Below are positions 12,613 to 24,060 of a DNA stretch of 64,000 bases, in pieces; position 1 is the first letter of the stretch; every line of letters starts with the position of its first letter. Origin of the DNA: Ricinus communis (Eukaryota > Streptophyta > Magnoliopsida > Malpighiales > Euphorbiaceae). Location: positions 12,032,802-12,096,801 of the forward strand of contig NC_063258.1 of assembly GCF_019578655.1 (NCBI RefSeq). Direction: 5' to 3'. Position numbers and translations under genes: made by a program. The notes below the pieces were generated by a model. It was not told the DNA's origin. It saw nothing but the letters and a program-made list of their open reading frames with translations, and made no database searches.

Positions 12613-12632
12613 TTGGCGCTGTTGCTAGGGAA
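12613..12632 (+). promoter_or_regulatory. Degenerate primer-binding site, tRNA-Asp type
   Basis: TTGGCGCTGTTGCTAGGGAA sits five bases after LTR C. It is close to the TGGCGCCGTTGCCGGGGA form that Athila-type elements use to pair with tRNA-Asp, with C-to-T and G-to-A changes of the kind left by decay of methylated cytosines. Confidence 0.7.
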
Positions 12633-12772
12633 ACTCTTGTGTGAACTAAAGTGAATTTGTGTTTGTGTTAATCTAGCCATTTTTATTTTCTATCTTTTCA
12701 TTTCTTTTTATTCTTTATTATTCTATTCATTCTTGTGTTCTTTGCTTCACGCCTTTTTATTTTAGGTAGTTT

Positions 12773-14428
12773 ATGTCCATGAGCTCTAATCCTACTCCTA
12801 TAGACCCTCTTGCTTTGAACTAGAGCGATCCCTCCGTCTTTTGAGGGAAGCGTATGCAAGAAGAAGAGGAGGCCGGATAGAGATTGAAGCCCACAATGAA
12901 TAGGCTAGCAGGGATGGGAGACAACAACCAGTTGCGGAGGAAACTAGGACTATGTACCGGTTTGCTAGACCTTCTCTTGAGGGGACACAGGATGAGTATA
13001 TTGCAACTACCAATGGCGGCCAATAACTTCAAAATAAAGTCGAACGTGATACAAATGGTCCAAAATAGTGTACAATTTGGGGGACTGCCGAGCGAGGACC
13101 CAAATCCTCACTTCGCCAACTTCTTGGAGATCTGCGACACCTTTAAGATAAGTGGAACAATTGATGATGCCATTCGATTCAGGCTGTTTCCTAATTCTTC
13201 AACTGAATGAGAGCCAAAGATGGGCTGCGATCACTCCCGATTAACATTATTACGACATGGAGATCATTGGCTGAGAAGTTTTTATATAAGTACTTTCCTC
13301 TTGCTAAAACTGCTAGATTGAGATATGATATATCTTCTTTTATGCAGTTCGATGATGAGAGCATGTACGATGCTTGGAAGAGGTATAAAGACTTGCTCCG
13401 ATGTTGCCCACAGCACAGACTACTAGTATGGATGCAGGTTCAGACCTTCTACAGTGGTTTGAACCTTGCTACTTGGCAGATGGTAGACGTTGCAGCAGGT
13501 AGGGCCCTGAGCAGTAAGACGGTGGAGCATGCGCAAAATCTGATAGAGGAAATGTCCATGAACAACTACTAGTGACAATCCTCTAGGAGTCGTCCAATCA
13601 AGCAGGGAGTGGTCAACAATCTAGACTCCACAACAGCCTTGGCAGCTCAAGTGGAGCTTTTGACCAAGAAATTAGACCAGCTTCAGATGCCGGTTCATGC
13701 AGCCCAGATAAGTTGCGAGTGTTTCGGTGGTCCGCGCTATGGTGCAAACTGTAATGCGGGAGGTATGTTTATTTCACCTTCTAATTCTTCATCTTCTATT
13801 GTTTCTGCTGATCTTGAATAGGTAGACTATATGGGTAGTGCACCTATACAATAGAACAGCCCATACAACAATACATACAACCCCGGTTGGTGAAATCATC
13901 CCAACTTCAGTTAGAGGAATAACAACGGCTAGGGACTACCCAGTTTTCAGAGGTTGCATCAGCAACAGCCACAACCGCAAGCTGGTCCACACCAACTACC
14001 TCCACCTGATGAGAAGAGCCTAATCTCGAGGAGTTGGTGATGAAATTTGTGTCCTCTACCGACAATAGATTTCAGCAGACGGACAGTGCATTTAGGAATC
14101 AGTAGGCCTCCATTTAGAATTTGGAGACTCAAATAGGCTAGATTTCTAGGATGTTGGTTGAGAGGCAGTCAGGGACTCTGCCTAGCACTATAGAGCCCAA
14201 CCTGAGAGAGCATGTGAACACAATCATGTTGCGGTTAGGTAAATTTGTTCTTAGTCCTTTTGTTTCTAACACTAATGCTAATCCATAGGTAGATTCAAGC
14301 AAGGAAGTTGAAGCAACCAAGGCAAAGGAACTAGAGAAGGAAGAGGCAGAGGAGATTCTACTGAGGGAATACCAGCCCAAAATCCCATACCCTACTAGAT
14401 TAAATTAGGCACAACTCGAGCAATAGTT
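12773..14428 (+). pseudogene. Athila-like gag, broken
   Basis: This is the capsid-type Gag of a Ty3/gypsy element, which would form the virus-like particle. It is readable in pieces: 12884-13210 ([19 protein letters not shown]), 13207-13572 (the core, with TTWRSLAEKFLYKYFP and VQTFYSGLN, typical of the retrotransposon gag family), and 13609-13821 (VELLTKKLDQLQMP). The junction between the first two pieces is a stop plus frame change at about 13207, and TAG codons interrupt the C-terminal third. No zinc knuckle is readable. The start is placed at the ATG at 12773, about 140 bp after the primer-binding site. The protease frame follows at 14495. Confidence 0.8.
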
Positions 14429-14494
14429 TGGTAAATTTCTGGATATTTTTAAACAACTCCAAATAAATTTACCTTTTTTGAAGTTATTTCATAG

Positions 14495-15307
14495 ATGCCT
14501 CGATATGCAAAGTTCTTAAAGGAGATTTTTAGCAAGAAGAGGAAGTTTGAAGACTCGGCATTTGTGACATTAAACGAGGAATATTCAGTAATTTTTCAGA
14601 ATAATTTATCGGAAAAGCGATATGATCTAGGGAGTTTTACTATTCCTTGTGTTATAGGTAACTTATTTGTCAATGATGCCTTAGCTGATTTAGGGGCTAG
14701 AATTAATGTAATATCGTATAGCCTGTTCATAAAATTGGGGCTGGGAAAAACCAAACCCACTAGGATGAGTATACAATTAGCTGATAGATCTGTTAACTAT
14801 CCTAGACGTATTGTAGAAAATGTACTGGTAAAAGTAAATAAATCTATATTTCCTATCGATTTTATGATCTTAGACATGGACGGTGAGAGTAGTGTATCCT
14901 TAATTTTAGAAAGACCTTTTCTTGCAACATCTAGGGCAATGATAGATGTTTGTGATGGAAAGTTAAAACTTAGTGTAGGGGATGAGACTGTCACCTTTGA
15001 CTTGCATAATCCCATAAGTCAGTCTTCAGATCATAATAATGCTATGTGTGTTGTTAATGTAATTGACGATGATATTGAGACACACTTGCAGGAAGTGTTA
15101 GTTGAAGACCCTCTACATGTCACTTTGCCAAGGGGAGAAAAGCATGAGCTGTCAAATGAGGAAGTGTTAGAGCAGCTTGAATTTATGTTAGCAAACGAGC
15201 CAACTAAAAATACTAATGAGTTTACTGTGATTCACAGGATAGGTATGCAGAAGTTGAGGCCATCACTTGAGGAACCGCTGGTTCTTGATTGGAAAAAGCT
15301 TCCATAG
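14495..15307 (+). CDS. Athila-like aspartic protease frame (open, in a dead element)
   Basis: An open frame of 270 residues, the longest in the window. It covers the end of gag (PRYAKFLKEIF), the retropepsin domain with DLGARINVIS at roughly residues 69-78, and the acidic linker before RT (EEPLVLDWKKLP). The catalytic triad form in this group is DLGA followed by Ser; here Arg replaces that Ser, so activity is doubtful. A retropepsin works as a dimer and cuts Gag-Pol. After the stop at 15305 the same frame continues to about 15484 (LPIIPAADLT), where an LTR interrupts; there is no RT or integrase downstream. The start is the first ATG of the frame, but in a working element this would be fused to gag. 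Repeated almost exactly at 1-1046. Confidence 0.8.
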   Translation: MPRYAKFLKEIFSKKRKFEDSAFVTLNEEYSVIFQNNLSEKRYDLGSFTIPCVIGNLFVNDALADLGARINVISYSLFIKLGLGKTKPTRMSIQLADRSVNYPRRIVENVLVKVNKSIFPIDFMILDMDGESSVSLILERPFLATSRAMIDVCDGKLKLSVGDETVTFDLHNPISQSSDHNNAMCVVNVIDDDIETHLQEVLVEDPLHVTLPRGEKHELSNEEVLEQLEFMLANEPTKNTNEFTVIHRIGMQKLRPSLEEPLVLDWKKLP

Positions 15308-15481
15308 TGTCTTGACTATGCATATATAGATGAGGATAACGGGCTACCGATCATTCCAGCAGCAGACTTGACAACCGAGGTGGGGGAAAGGACATTGCCC
15401 ACTCAAAGGATGTACCTAAAAGTGGCTGCTAGGAGGACTGTTGACATTCTGAGGACCCATAACCTGGCAGCTAAAGCGCAA

Positions 15482-16855
15482 TAGATGTGCGTAGAATACA
15501 CACATCTAAATGGGGTTTTTAAGGCTGATTTTATGTACATTTGGATATGAATTGGTCCCAACACTCACCCTATGCGTTTGTTTGTGTGCATTAGGTCCAA
15601 AAGAAGCCAAAGAGTGATAAAGGGAAGAATTGGAGCAGAATTGGACGTCAAAGTTGCTAAAACAAGTCAAGTTTGTGCATAAGGAAGCTAAACACGACCG
15701 TGTTGGTTTTAACAATGGCCGTGTTCCCAACACGGGCACCAAAACGACCGTGGTGGGTGCATTTGACAATAGGAAAAAGATGCGTTAAGGAGCATGACTA
15801 CAGAGAGTAACATGGGCATCAACACCAGGCCCTGTTCCCAACATGGGCATCAACACAGCCATGTTCGCGGCAGCTAGACGAATTAATTAAAAGAAAGAAA
15901 AGAGGGAAAGGCGAGAAGAGTAGGGTTAGGACGTTCCAAACTCATCTCTTTCTCTCTTTAAGGGTTTTTTGAGCTGGAACCAAGGAAAAAGGAGACTTGG
16001 ACCAAGGTTTTAATTGGATTCCCTGCAAAGATTGAAGATTGGGCGAGGTTCGTTGATTGGTTTCAATTCGAGCAAGAGGAACAAGATTCAAGATTGGGGA
16101 AGAGGAATTGGAGCTGTTTACTCTCATCCAAGGGTGTATTCGGGTTTCTCTACCTTTACTCATTGTTGTAATTGAATTCTTGTGGGTTTTGATAATGAAC
16201 ATGATTAGGGTTATTGATTTTGTAATTGAATTGAAATTCCAAACTCAATATTGATTTGCAATGTAAGTGCTTATTGATTTGTTCTTCATATCTTGTTGAA
16301 TGATTATTGGAATTTGAATGTTCTTAAGAAAGACGTTTAGGTTTGGATTGTCCTTTGCAATCTAGAATTGAATTCGCCTAGAGATAGGGTGTTCGTTCTA
16401 CCGGATTGAGAATTAACAATTCTCAATAGTGTTAAATGGTACATAATACTAATTTGGATAATTAGGGTTAGGAAGAGATTTCAACCTAATTAATCTAAGA
16501 TGTTAATGTCCTAGAGAAAGGCGTTAATTGCATAGAGATTTTCCCATGGAAATTGAATTCAATCAATCAATTTCGTCTTTGGTTTCCATTCCTTAGAGAC
16601 AAGAATTCCCAAGGCGTTATTCCTTAGCTTGAATTAATCCTTCCCTAGTAGCCATAGTTAGACAACAATTAGAGTATCTATTAGTTAATTTAGGAATTAT
16701 TCATCATTCATTTTAGGCTAATATAACAGAGAACAAAGTAGTAACTCTAGGCTTTCACTTTCCCGAGGAATATGACCTTGATACTAGCCATTAGTGCTAG
16801 ACTGCATCGATAGGTATACTGCCTTAGATTGTAGCTCCATAGATAGCAACCATCA
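15482..16855 (+). mobile_element. Athila-type LTR (variant), inside another element
   Basis: It runs from TAGATGTGCG to GCAACCATCA and is close in structure to the complete solo LTR at 56559-57995. There is no primer-binding site after it, no polypurine tract before it and no matching 5-bp duplication around it (GCGCA on the left, ACTGA on the right). It separates the protease (left) from the third-ORF/3' region (right), so RT and integrase are missing at this point. Short frames at 16057-16254 and on the reverse strand are LTR noise. Confidence 0.8.
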
Positions 16856-17868
16856 ACTGACATGCAGCAACAGCAAACAAATAGGCTCGACAAGTTTGTG
16901 TAGGAGAATGCAGTGCGATTCCGGCGATTTTGATGCTATCTGACGGTCTGGATCTCCTAAATAGGCAGTTGGCCCAGGGAGATGAGATAGAGGCAGCCTT
17001 GCAAAAGAATAGGACAAATGATTTTGACTTTGCTGATTTTGATGAATTCTTCCCAACTCTAGCTAACGATAATACACCCCCTCCAATAGCACCACCTCGG
17101 CCACAGTCCGGCCAAGATAAGTAGGGCAATATCTCTTTTTCTTTTTGAATAATTAATTTGTTGCTTCCAAACACTTTTATACACTATGGACAATGTATCC
17201 TACAAGTATGGGGTGGGTAAGCCGTTGTTTTGGCTTTCTTTTTCTTTTTCTTATGTTTTCCAATTGTCATTTATTGTATTATTAATGATGTATATAATTT
17301 AGGATACTTGTTGTTTGTTGCTTTTAGCATATTATTGAGTAGTTTTTAGTTTATCATAGTGGCTAGGTTAAACTAGTGTTGCTTGACCATTCTTTAAGTT
17401 GGTAATTTGAATTTGATTAGTTGTTGTGTTTTGTGTATGGATTGATTAAATGATGACTTGATTGACGGTATTTGGATACCTTATGCAAATATACACATTT
17501 AAATTTTGATTTTTTGAACCTAATTGCATAAATGCTCCTTTCTTTTTGTTTGAGTGTGCATTGCATTCTTCTTATTTCTAGAACTTGCTCGATAATACTT
17601 ATTGAGGTCATATGAACAATCAAATATTATGAAATGATAAGGGCACTTAGGATTCACCATTGTAGCCAAAATCCAACCTGTAAATATTTTCCATTAGTTA
17701 GCCAAGTTTGGATCTATCCATTTTCTTCATTTTACCACTTTGCTTTATCACCACACCTTGTTAACTCTTTCCCTTCTTGATCCCTACCCTATTTCTCGAA
17801 ATTTTGCAATGTGTTCATTTAGTTGTTGGATGAAATGCTGATTTTATTGAATTTACTAAGTCCCTCCA
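16856..17868 (+). pseudogene. End of downstream ORF and 3' noncoding region of an Athila-like element
   Basis: A short open piece at 16930-17124 (64 residues: LSDGLDLLNRQLAQGDEIEA near its start, then DFADFDEFFP and a proline-rich end) corresponds by position and composition to the end of the decayed ORF at 2992-4475. It is followed by a pyrimidine tract (17128-17150) and the TATGGACAATGTATCC motif at 17184-17199, as in the 3' region at 4714. The remainder to 17868 is AT-rich and noncoding. It is cut at about 17869 by a minus-strand pol fragment. No LTR follows. Confidence 0.5.
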
Positions 17869-18637
17869 AGTTGCATGCCTTCTATTCAACTTATTTTGAC
17901 CCTTCAAATAGTTTAAGCTCTCATGATCAGTATGAATTATGAACTCCTTCGACAATAAATAATGTTGCATGTCTCCAACGCCCGCACCAATGCAAACATC
18001 TCCTTATCATAGGTGGGATAGTATAAGCTTGCACCACTAAGCTTTTCACTAAAATAGGCAATTGGCCTACCCTCTTGCATCAATACAGCTCCAATTCCAA
18101 CAGTAGAAGCATCATATTCAATCTTAAAAGTAGAATCAAGATTAGGCAAAGCAAGTGAAGGAGCATAAATCAATTTATCTTTCAAAACCTAAAATGCCCT
18201 ATCTTGTGCCTCTCCCTATTTAAAACCTATATGCTGCTTAATAGGGTGGTAAGGGTAGAAAAATTCCTGACAAATCGCCTATATAAGCTAGCTAGGCCAT
18301 GAAAAGATCTCACCTCACTCACACTCTTAGGTATTGGCCAAAAAGCAATAGCCCCTACTTTTTCTTTATCTACTCGATCCTATTAGCACTAACAACAAAT
18401 CCAAGAAAAACTACCTTAGGAGTGCAAAAGTCACACTTGCCAAGATTAACACAAAGTTTTTCTTTTCGCAAGACATCAAATAATGTCCCAAGATACTCTA
18501 AATGCTCATGCATGGAATTGCTATAGACTAATATGTCATCAAAATACATAACAATAAACTTGCTGATAAAAGGACATAAAACATGGTTCATATGTCTCAT
18601 AAAGGTACTAGGGGCATTAGTTAGCACAAAAGGCATC
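17869..18637 (-). pseudogene. Ty3/gypsy RT-RNase H fragment
   Basis: On the minus strand the two readable pieces are 18639-18370 ([18 protein letters not shown] and the catalytic [13 protein letters not shown]) and 18185-17937 (RNase H start: [17 protein letters not shown], then [11 protein letters not shown]). The enzymes would copy the element RNA into DNA and degrade the RNA template. It matches the same part of the pol at 60001-62043 closely, so both come from one family. A deletion and stop lie between the pieces. It is flanked by an Athila 3' region on the left and an L2 LTR piece on the right. Confidence 0.8.
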
Positions 18638-19117
18638 AATAAGGGAGTTTGTGCCTAATTAGCTCTAGAAAAGATGGCGCATACGTGTGACTTAAAGAAA
18701 CTAGGGTTTCTTACTCCTAATGGGCGGCTATATAGTATTTTAGGGGTATTAGGACTTTATTATTAGTTATCTTTTTTTAGTTAGGATGTTTATCTCTATC
18801 CTATTATGAATTTTCAAGTTCATTGATTGATTGATGATTAATATATTTTGTGAGTTTATACTTTATTCTTAGTTCTTGTTTAGAGCTAAATCAAACTTAT
18901 CAAGCAATTCATTATTTGTGGCGTTCAAATTTGACTTATCAATTTAGAATCAATACTAGATTGTGGCATCTTCTACCTCTAATACCTTAGATTTGATAGT
19001 TTAATATACTTGAAGGGTCTAAGGTTTCCATTAATCTGGATATAAATAGATCTTGGCCAATGAAATCAAACTTATATATGGTTTAATCCTTTTATATAGG
19101 TTAGGTTCATATCACAA
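18638..19117 (+). mobile_element. L2-family LTR fragment, 3' end present
   Basis: It ends GTTCATATCA at 19117 and matches the reverse complement of about 49233-49715 over its length. The 5' part is lost at the junction with the pol fragment. R repeat starts directly after it. Confidence 0.75.
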
Positions 19118-20127
19118 CTCCTTTCTAGTTCTTGATTTGATTTTAGTTTATTCATCTTTCTTTATTTATTTATTCATATTTAGCTTCTAGTTTCTTCTTC
19201 TTATGGAATGAGGGCTTTCACACTGTGAAAACTACATGCAATCGAATATTTGAGGCTAGTGAACATATTATTTAAGTTTCCTACCTTATAAAAAATTAAG
19301 TTACTGGTTCTTTTAAGAACTTTGCGGACTTATGAAGACCCGCACTAGCGAACCTAGACTTATTACTCACGTCCTTCCTTTCTTTTGTGTTCTTTGTCTA
19401 TCCTTGCATTTAAATTATTTGATTTGATCCTTATGCCTAGCCATGGAAGAGAATAAAGAAGCTTAGCCATGGAAGAGAATAAAGAAATTGTGATTTCTCT
19501 CCTTATCGCATATGAAATCTTACCTATGTTCTCATTTGTTCTTTTCTTTTATTCGTCTCTTTCTAATTAATGTCTTATATGATGGTTTGGTTTTATTTGG
19601 TGAGCATAAATAGGAGTGTTGAGTTAAATCACATGGAAGCAACAATTATAGGCACCGATCCAATGCATGGAAAAATACAATGAAAGAATATTGGTTGATC
19701 AAGTATTGATATCATTCTTCAAATGACTGCAAATAATTTTTTTGAGGGAAAGAGGGAACGCCGAGAATCAGTTCATGATTTGCACAAATGGGATCTCTAC
19801 CATTCCTTATTCCTCTAGGCACGAGGACTCTTGATGACACAAGGATTGGCAAAAGAATTCATGCAAATGCAATTAAAAAGCCTAACTTGTGGCGTTGGGG
19901 ATTGGCTTGATGATCAACTAAGATGAGATGTAAATCCACGTGCCTAATGGAGAAATCATGTTGTTTTCAATAAATCCAAGCGTAATACAATTGGAAATGT
20001 GAGCATTATGATGTTTGAGACATATATAATGAATAGTCTAGGTCGGAGTGTTATTAGGTAGGCCCACATGAATTTTTCCTTATTTTTATTAAGCTGGCTC
20101 ATAAAATTTAAGACTACGAGAGTGGTT
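19118..20127 (-). repeat. R repeat unit, reverse orientation
   Basis: One nearly full R unit running from CAACTCC just after the LTR to GGTTAACCAGTC. Both ends therefore fall at the palindromic junction seen in other units. It includes a 27-bp tandem duplication at about 19437-19489 (CCATGGAAGAGAATAAAG twice). A decayed copy of the R frame lies near 19740-19910. Confidence 0.7.
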
Positions 20128-20975
20128 AACCAGTCCTTACAGTAATCCTTGTGTCATTAGGAGTACTCATGCCTTGAGGAATAAGGAATGATGGAGATCC
20201 CAAATTTTATGAACCAATATAACAAAAATAAAGGGAAATTCATGTGGGCCTACTTAGTGACACTCTAAATCAAATTACTTAATTATATGTTGGAAATGCA
20301 ATTGATAAACTTGACTAGTGGCAAGTGGGCTTAGCTTTTAGATCAAGTAGGACAAGATGTAAATCCACTTGTGTAAGGAAGAAATCCTAATCTTATCAAT
20401 GAATCCAAGCGTAATATAATAAGGATTGCGAGATCTTTTATCTTTAGGAGATTCCTTACGCTAAATGTTTCATCATGTGTCATCGTGCTAAGAGGAATAA
20501 GGAATGATGGAGATCCTAATGGTGCAAATCCTAAATCAGAATATTCATTCGTGACTCGATTCTCTTTGTTCCCTCTTTCCTCCAAAAGATTCATCTATGA
20601 TCATTCGGAGAATGGTATCAACACTCGTTCAACTAATTTTCTTTCTTCATATTCCTCTAAACATTGGATTGGTGTCTATGATTGCCGCTTCCACGCGCTT
20701 TCACTCAACACTCGTGTTTAAGCTCCCTATATAAAACCAGCCAACATATTAAACAGAGATTAGAAAGAGAGACACAAAAGAAATAAACAAAATGAGAATA
20801 TCGGTAGGATTTCATATCCAATAAGGAAAAAAATCATAAGTTCTTTATTCTATTCCATATGGCTAAGCATAAGGATAAAATCGAATTGATTTAAACACAA
20901 GCATAGATAAAGAACACAAGAGAAAGGAAGGACATGAAGAATAAGTTTATGCTCGCTAGTGCGAGTGTTGATAAG
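20128..20975 (+). repeat. Scrambled R pieces, mostly forward
   Basis: At 20128 the R orientation flips from reverse to forward. 20128-20185 is a piece around the AAGGAATGATGGAGATCC landmark; 20186-20460 mixes pieces of both orientations; 20460-20975 is forward R up to the ATAAG target site of the next LTR. The reverse-strand frame 20343-20594 contains LGSPSFLIPL of the shared R frame. Confidence 0.6.
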
Positions 20976-21860
20976 TGATATGAACGTGGCTAACTTGTGC
21001 CAAACCTGTATTCAATGTTGATGTCTGCACCAAGGATCATTCACCTAATCAAGCAAAGAAACTCTAACTCCCAATAAGACCCTTAAATAACTTGTACTTA
21101 AAACCTTAATTCTAAAGGATTAAAGGCTGTTTAACATAAACAAAATTTTAAAAGAAACTAAGTTTGTAAAGCCCCAAGCCTTCACTTGATAAATTCACTA
21201 AGTTCAGAAAGAAAAAAAGAAGAGAATTAACTCCAAAATAATCAATATCCAACAACTCCCTTTATATGGAAATTTATACTAGCTTATATAGGCCTTAAAG
21301 AAACCTAATTCTATAATGATAAGGAAATAAATAACAATAAGACTACGAATATAACTCCTAAACTAAGAGGATAACTTAAAAAAGACTCCTAAGAATTAAA
21401 GGACTTCTTTAAATGAACAAATACTTCTAAAATATGTCCAACCCTAGTCCATATAATAAACATGACAATTGGGCTTAAGTAACATGTGATATGCAACCCA
21501 TTCTTTAGTATTGGACTCCAAGTAGCTTGACTTGATTATCTTGGGCTTATCTTGTCTTAATCATGCCTCCATATGTTGGATGGAGTTGGTAAAAGTATCT
21601 TGAGGCCCATTGTCTTGATTAAGTCCAATCTTACTTGAACTTTGAATCGGACTAGGACTCCTAGTGGGATTAGGATTCCTAGTGGAAATAGATTCCTTTC
21701 ATCGATTAAACTCGTAATATCATCATAATTTTTTGCTGGATTAGGATTCCTATTGGAATTAAGACTTCTTGTTGAAGTACTATTCCTTGGGCAAGTAGGA
21801 TTTGTATCATTAGGTTTTCTTGTTGGAGTAGAATTTTTTGCGCTACATGGATTCTCATCA
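20976..21860 (-). mobile_element. L2-family solo LTR with TSD ATAAG
   Basis: On the plus strand it begins TGATATGAACG and ends TTCTCATCA, 885 bp, flanked by ATAAG at 20971-20975 and 21861-21865. The flanking R sequence rejoins cleanly. On the minus strand the order is an 18-bp minisatellite near the LTR start (21840-21650), then an AT-rich body, then the GTTCATATCA-type end. No internal sequence is left, so it is a solo LTR made by recombination between two LTRs. Confidence 0.85.
21645..21840 (-). repeat. 18-bp minisatellite in L2 LTR
   Basis: Degenerate repeats of the type AGTAGGATTCCTAGTTGG, about 18 bp each, best preserved at 21650-21700 and 21738-21840. On the minus strand they read as a six-residue Asn-Pro-Thr-Ser-Thr-Arg-like pattern. 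Confidence 0.7.
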
Positions 21861-22974
21861 ATAAGTCCACAAACTTATTGAAAGAATACATAACTTGATT
21901 TCTTGCATGGTAGAAAACTAAAATAATATGCTCATTAGCCTCAAGTATTCAGTTGCTTGTGGTTTTTATAGTGCGAAAGCCTTCATTCTATAAGAAGAAG
22001 AGATTGGAAGCTAAATATGAATAAATAAATATTAATAAACTCTAGTCAAATCAAGAAATAGAGAGGAGTTGACTAGGCAACAACTCTCATACTCCCAAAT
22101 TTTATAAGCCAACTTAATAAAAATAAGGGTAAATTCGGGTGGGCTTACCTAAAAAACTCCGACCTAAATTACTTAATTATATGTATTTCAAACATTAAAG
22201 TGGTCAAACTTCAGCTTGTATTGTGCTTGGATTAATCGAAAACAACCTAATTTCTCCTTTACGCGTGTAGATTCACGTCTCTTTTACTTGATCATCAAGT
22301 TAAGCCTCAATGCCACTGGTCAAGCTTGTTAATTACGTTCCCATGATTCCTTACACCTAACCTTGCATCATCAGAAGTCCTCGTCCCTAGAGGAAAAAAA
22401 GGAAGGATTGAGATCCTAATGGTGCAAATCTTGAGTCATAATAGTTGGGCATGCCTCGATTCCCGGCGTTCTCTCTTTCCTTTAAAAGATTTCTTTGCAA
22501 TCATTCGGAGAATGATATCAATACACGATTAACTAATTTTCTTTCTTCGCATTCGCTGAAGCATTAGATCGGTGCCTATGATTGTCACTTCCATACGCTT
22601 TTACACAACACTCGTGTTTATGCTCCCTATATAAAGCCAAACCAACATAATAGATAGAGATTAGAAAGAGAGACACAAAAGAAACAAACAAAATGAGAAT
22701 ATAGGTAGGATTTCAAATCCAATAAAGAAAGAAATCACAAGTTCTTTATTCTCTTCCATACGGCTAAGCCTAAGGATCTAATCGAATTGATTTAAACACA
22801 AGTGTAGACAAAGAACACAAGAGAAAGGAAGGATGATAAGTCTATGCTCAAAGCTCGAGTGTTGATAAGTCCACAAATTTCTTGAAAGATCATATAACTT
22901 GATTTCCTACAAGATAGAAAACTGAAATAATATACTCATTAGCCTCAAGTATTCGGTTGTGTGCAGTTTCTAAG
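21861..22974 (+). repeat. R repeat, forward
   Basis: It continues the R unit interrupted by the solo LTR (from AATAAGTCCACAAA), passes the palindromic junction at 22068-22081 and the GATCCTAATGGTGCAAAT landmark near 22410, and reaches a second partial unit. No other gene. Confidence 0.7.
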
Positions 22975-23378
22975 AAGAATAGAACTCTTACTTAACTAAT
23001 CTGACCTAATATGAGTTTTCTTACAAGCTTAGGAAACTCTAACATCTAATCAAATAGGATACTAAGAGCTAAGGAAATCCTTCATAAACTTGGACTTTAA
23101 AATAAAGCCTATTTGGCTTCCATAAACTTGGACTTTAAGAACATTAAACAAAGCCCATTCTTTATGAATTTCATTTGGTTAGAATCCTATCGGACATTGT
23201 TAACCCACTCTTGCATGTGACCATTTAAGGACTCTTAAAGCTTCTTCATTCTTAACCTTGTTATTGGATCTTATGGCAAACTTAATGGATCCTTCCTTAA
23301 TTCTTTCTTATTGCCCTCGTCATAAATCCCATTCAAACTAATATCTTTAAGCCTTGCCCGATCCATATCAGATTGTCA
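22975..23378 (-). mobile_element. Fragment of a pol-tail-bearing LTR
   Basis: It matches 52727-53111 in the same orientation; that is the first 0.4 kb of the 3' LTR of the minus-strand Ty3 element there. On the minus strand it starts TGATATGGATC and carries a decayed version of the C-terminal pol tail. It breaks at the same AGAACTCTTAC word as the copy at 52727, which suggests a real structural boundary. Confidence 0.6.
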
Positions 23379-23531
23379 ATTGCTCTCCCATGATTCCTTA
23401 ACAAAAATAAAGGGAAATTTGCGTGGGTGCACTTAATAACACTCCAGCCCAATATACTTCATTATATGCCTCGCAAACATCAAAACACGCTCACTCGTGC
23501 TTGGATTAATTGAAAGTAACATGATTTATCT
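23379..23531 (+). repeat. R repeat piece, forward
   Basis: The R segment around CATGATTCC and the TTACTTCATTATATG word, interrupted at AACATGATTT by the next LTR. Confidence 0.6.
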
Positions 23532-23564
23532 ATTATTGGAACCAAAATAGCACAATGAATCTTA

Positions 23565-23745
23565 TTCCAACAAGGAATCTTGATGATGCAAATCCTGCTA
23601 GCTCAAGGAATCCTAATCCTATAGGGAGTCCTGCATCAACTAGGAATCCTAATCCAGCAAAGAGTCTTGATGATATTAGGTGCTCAAGCAATGAAAGGAA
23701 TCTTAATTCAACTAGGAATCCTAGTTCGATTCAAATCTCAAGTTA
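23565..23745 (+). repeat. 18-bp minisatellite in L2 LTR
   Basis: About nine degenerate 18-bp units of the AGGAATCCTAATCC type, coding an Asn-Pro-rich hexapeptide pattern without stops for 63 residues. The same array occurs in the LTRs at 20976-21860 and 49233-50193 and in 50505-52725. Confidence 0.7.
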
Positions 23746-24060
23746 ATGAGGTTATCTAAGAAATTTGGGCTAAGGACATATAACTGGAATTAAGTTCAAG
23801 ATTCATTAAACTAATTAAGTTTATTGGTCTTGAATGAATCTAATTGGGCTTAAGAAGACCAAAGAAGCGGAATTGGAGCATATGAACACTTTAGGCCAAA
23901 CTTGGCTTATGTTATGAGGCCCATCTACATGTCTTATGTAAATTAGGATTTTATGGCTTATTTTGGGCGGCCACACATGTATTTTAACCTAATTGGGACT
24001 TTGATTTAGTTATCTCTTTTAGTTATGAAGGTTATCTTTATCCTAAATGGGATATAAATT

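Noticed and set aside
21650..21840. Regularly spaced short repeats, considered as a CRISPR-like array
   Set aside because: Units of 18 bp are contiguous without spacers, degenerate, and lie in a plant LTR.
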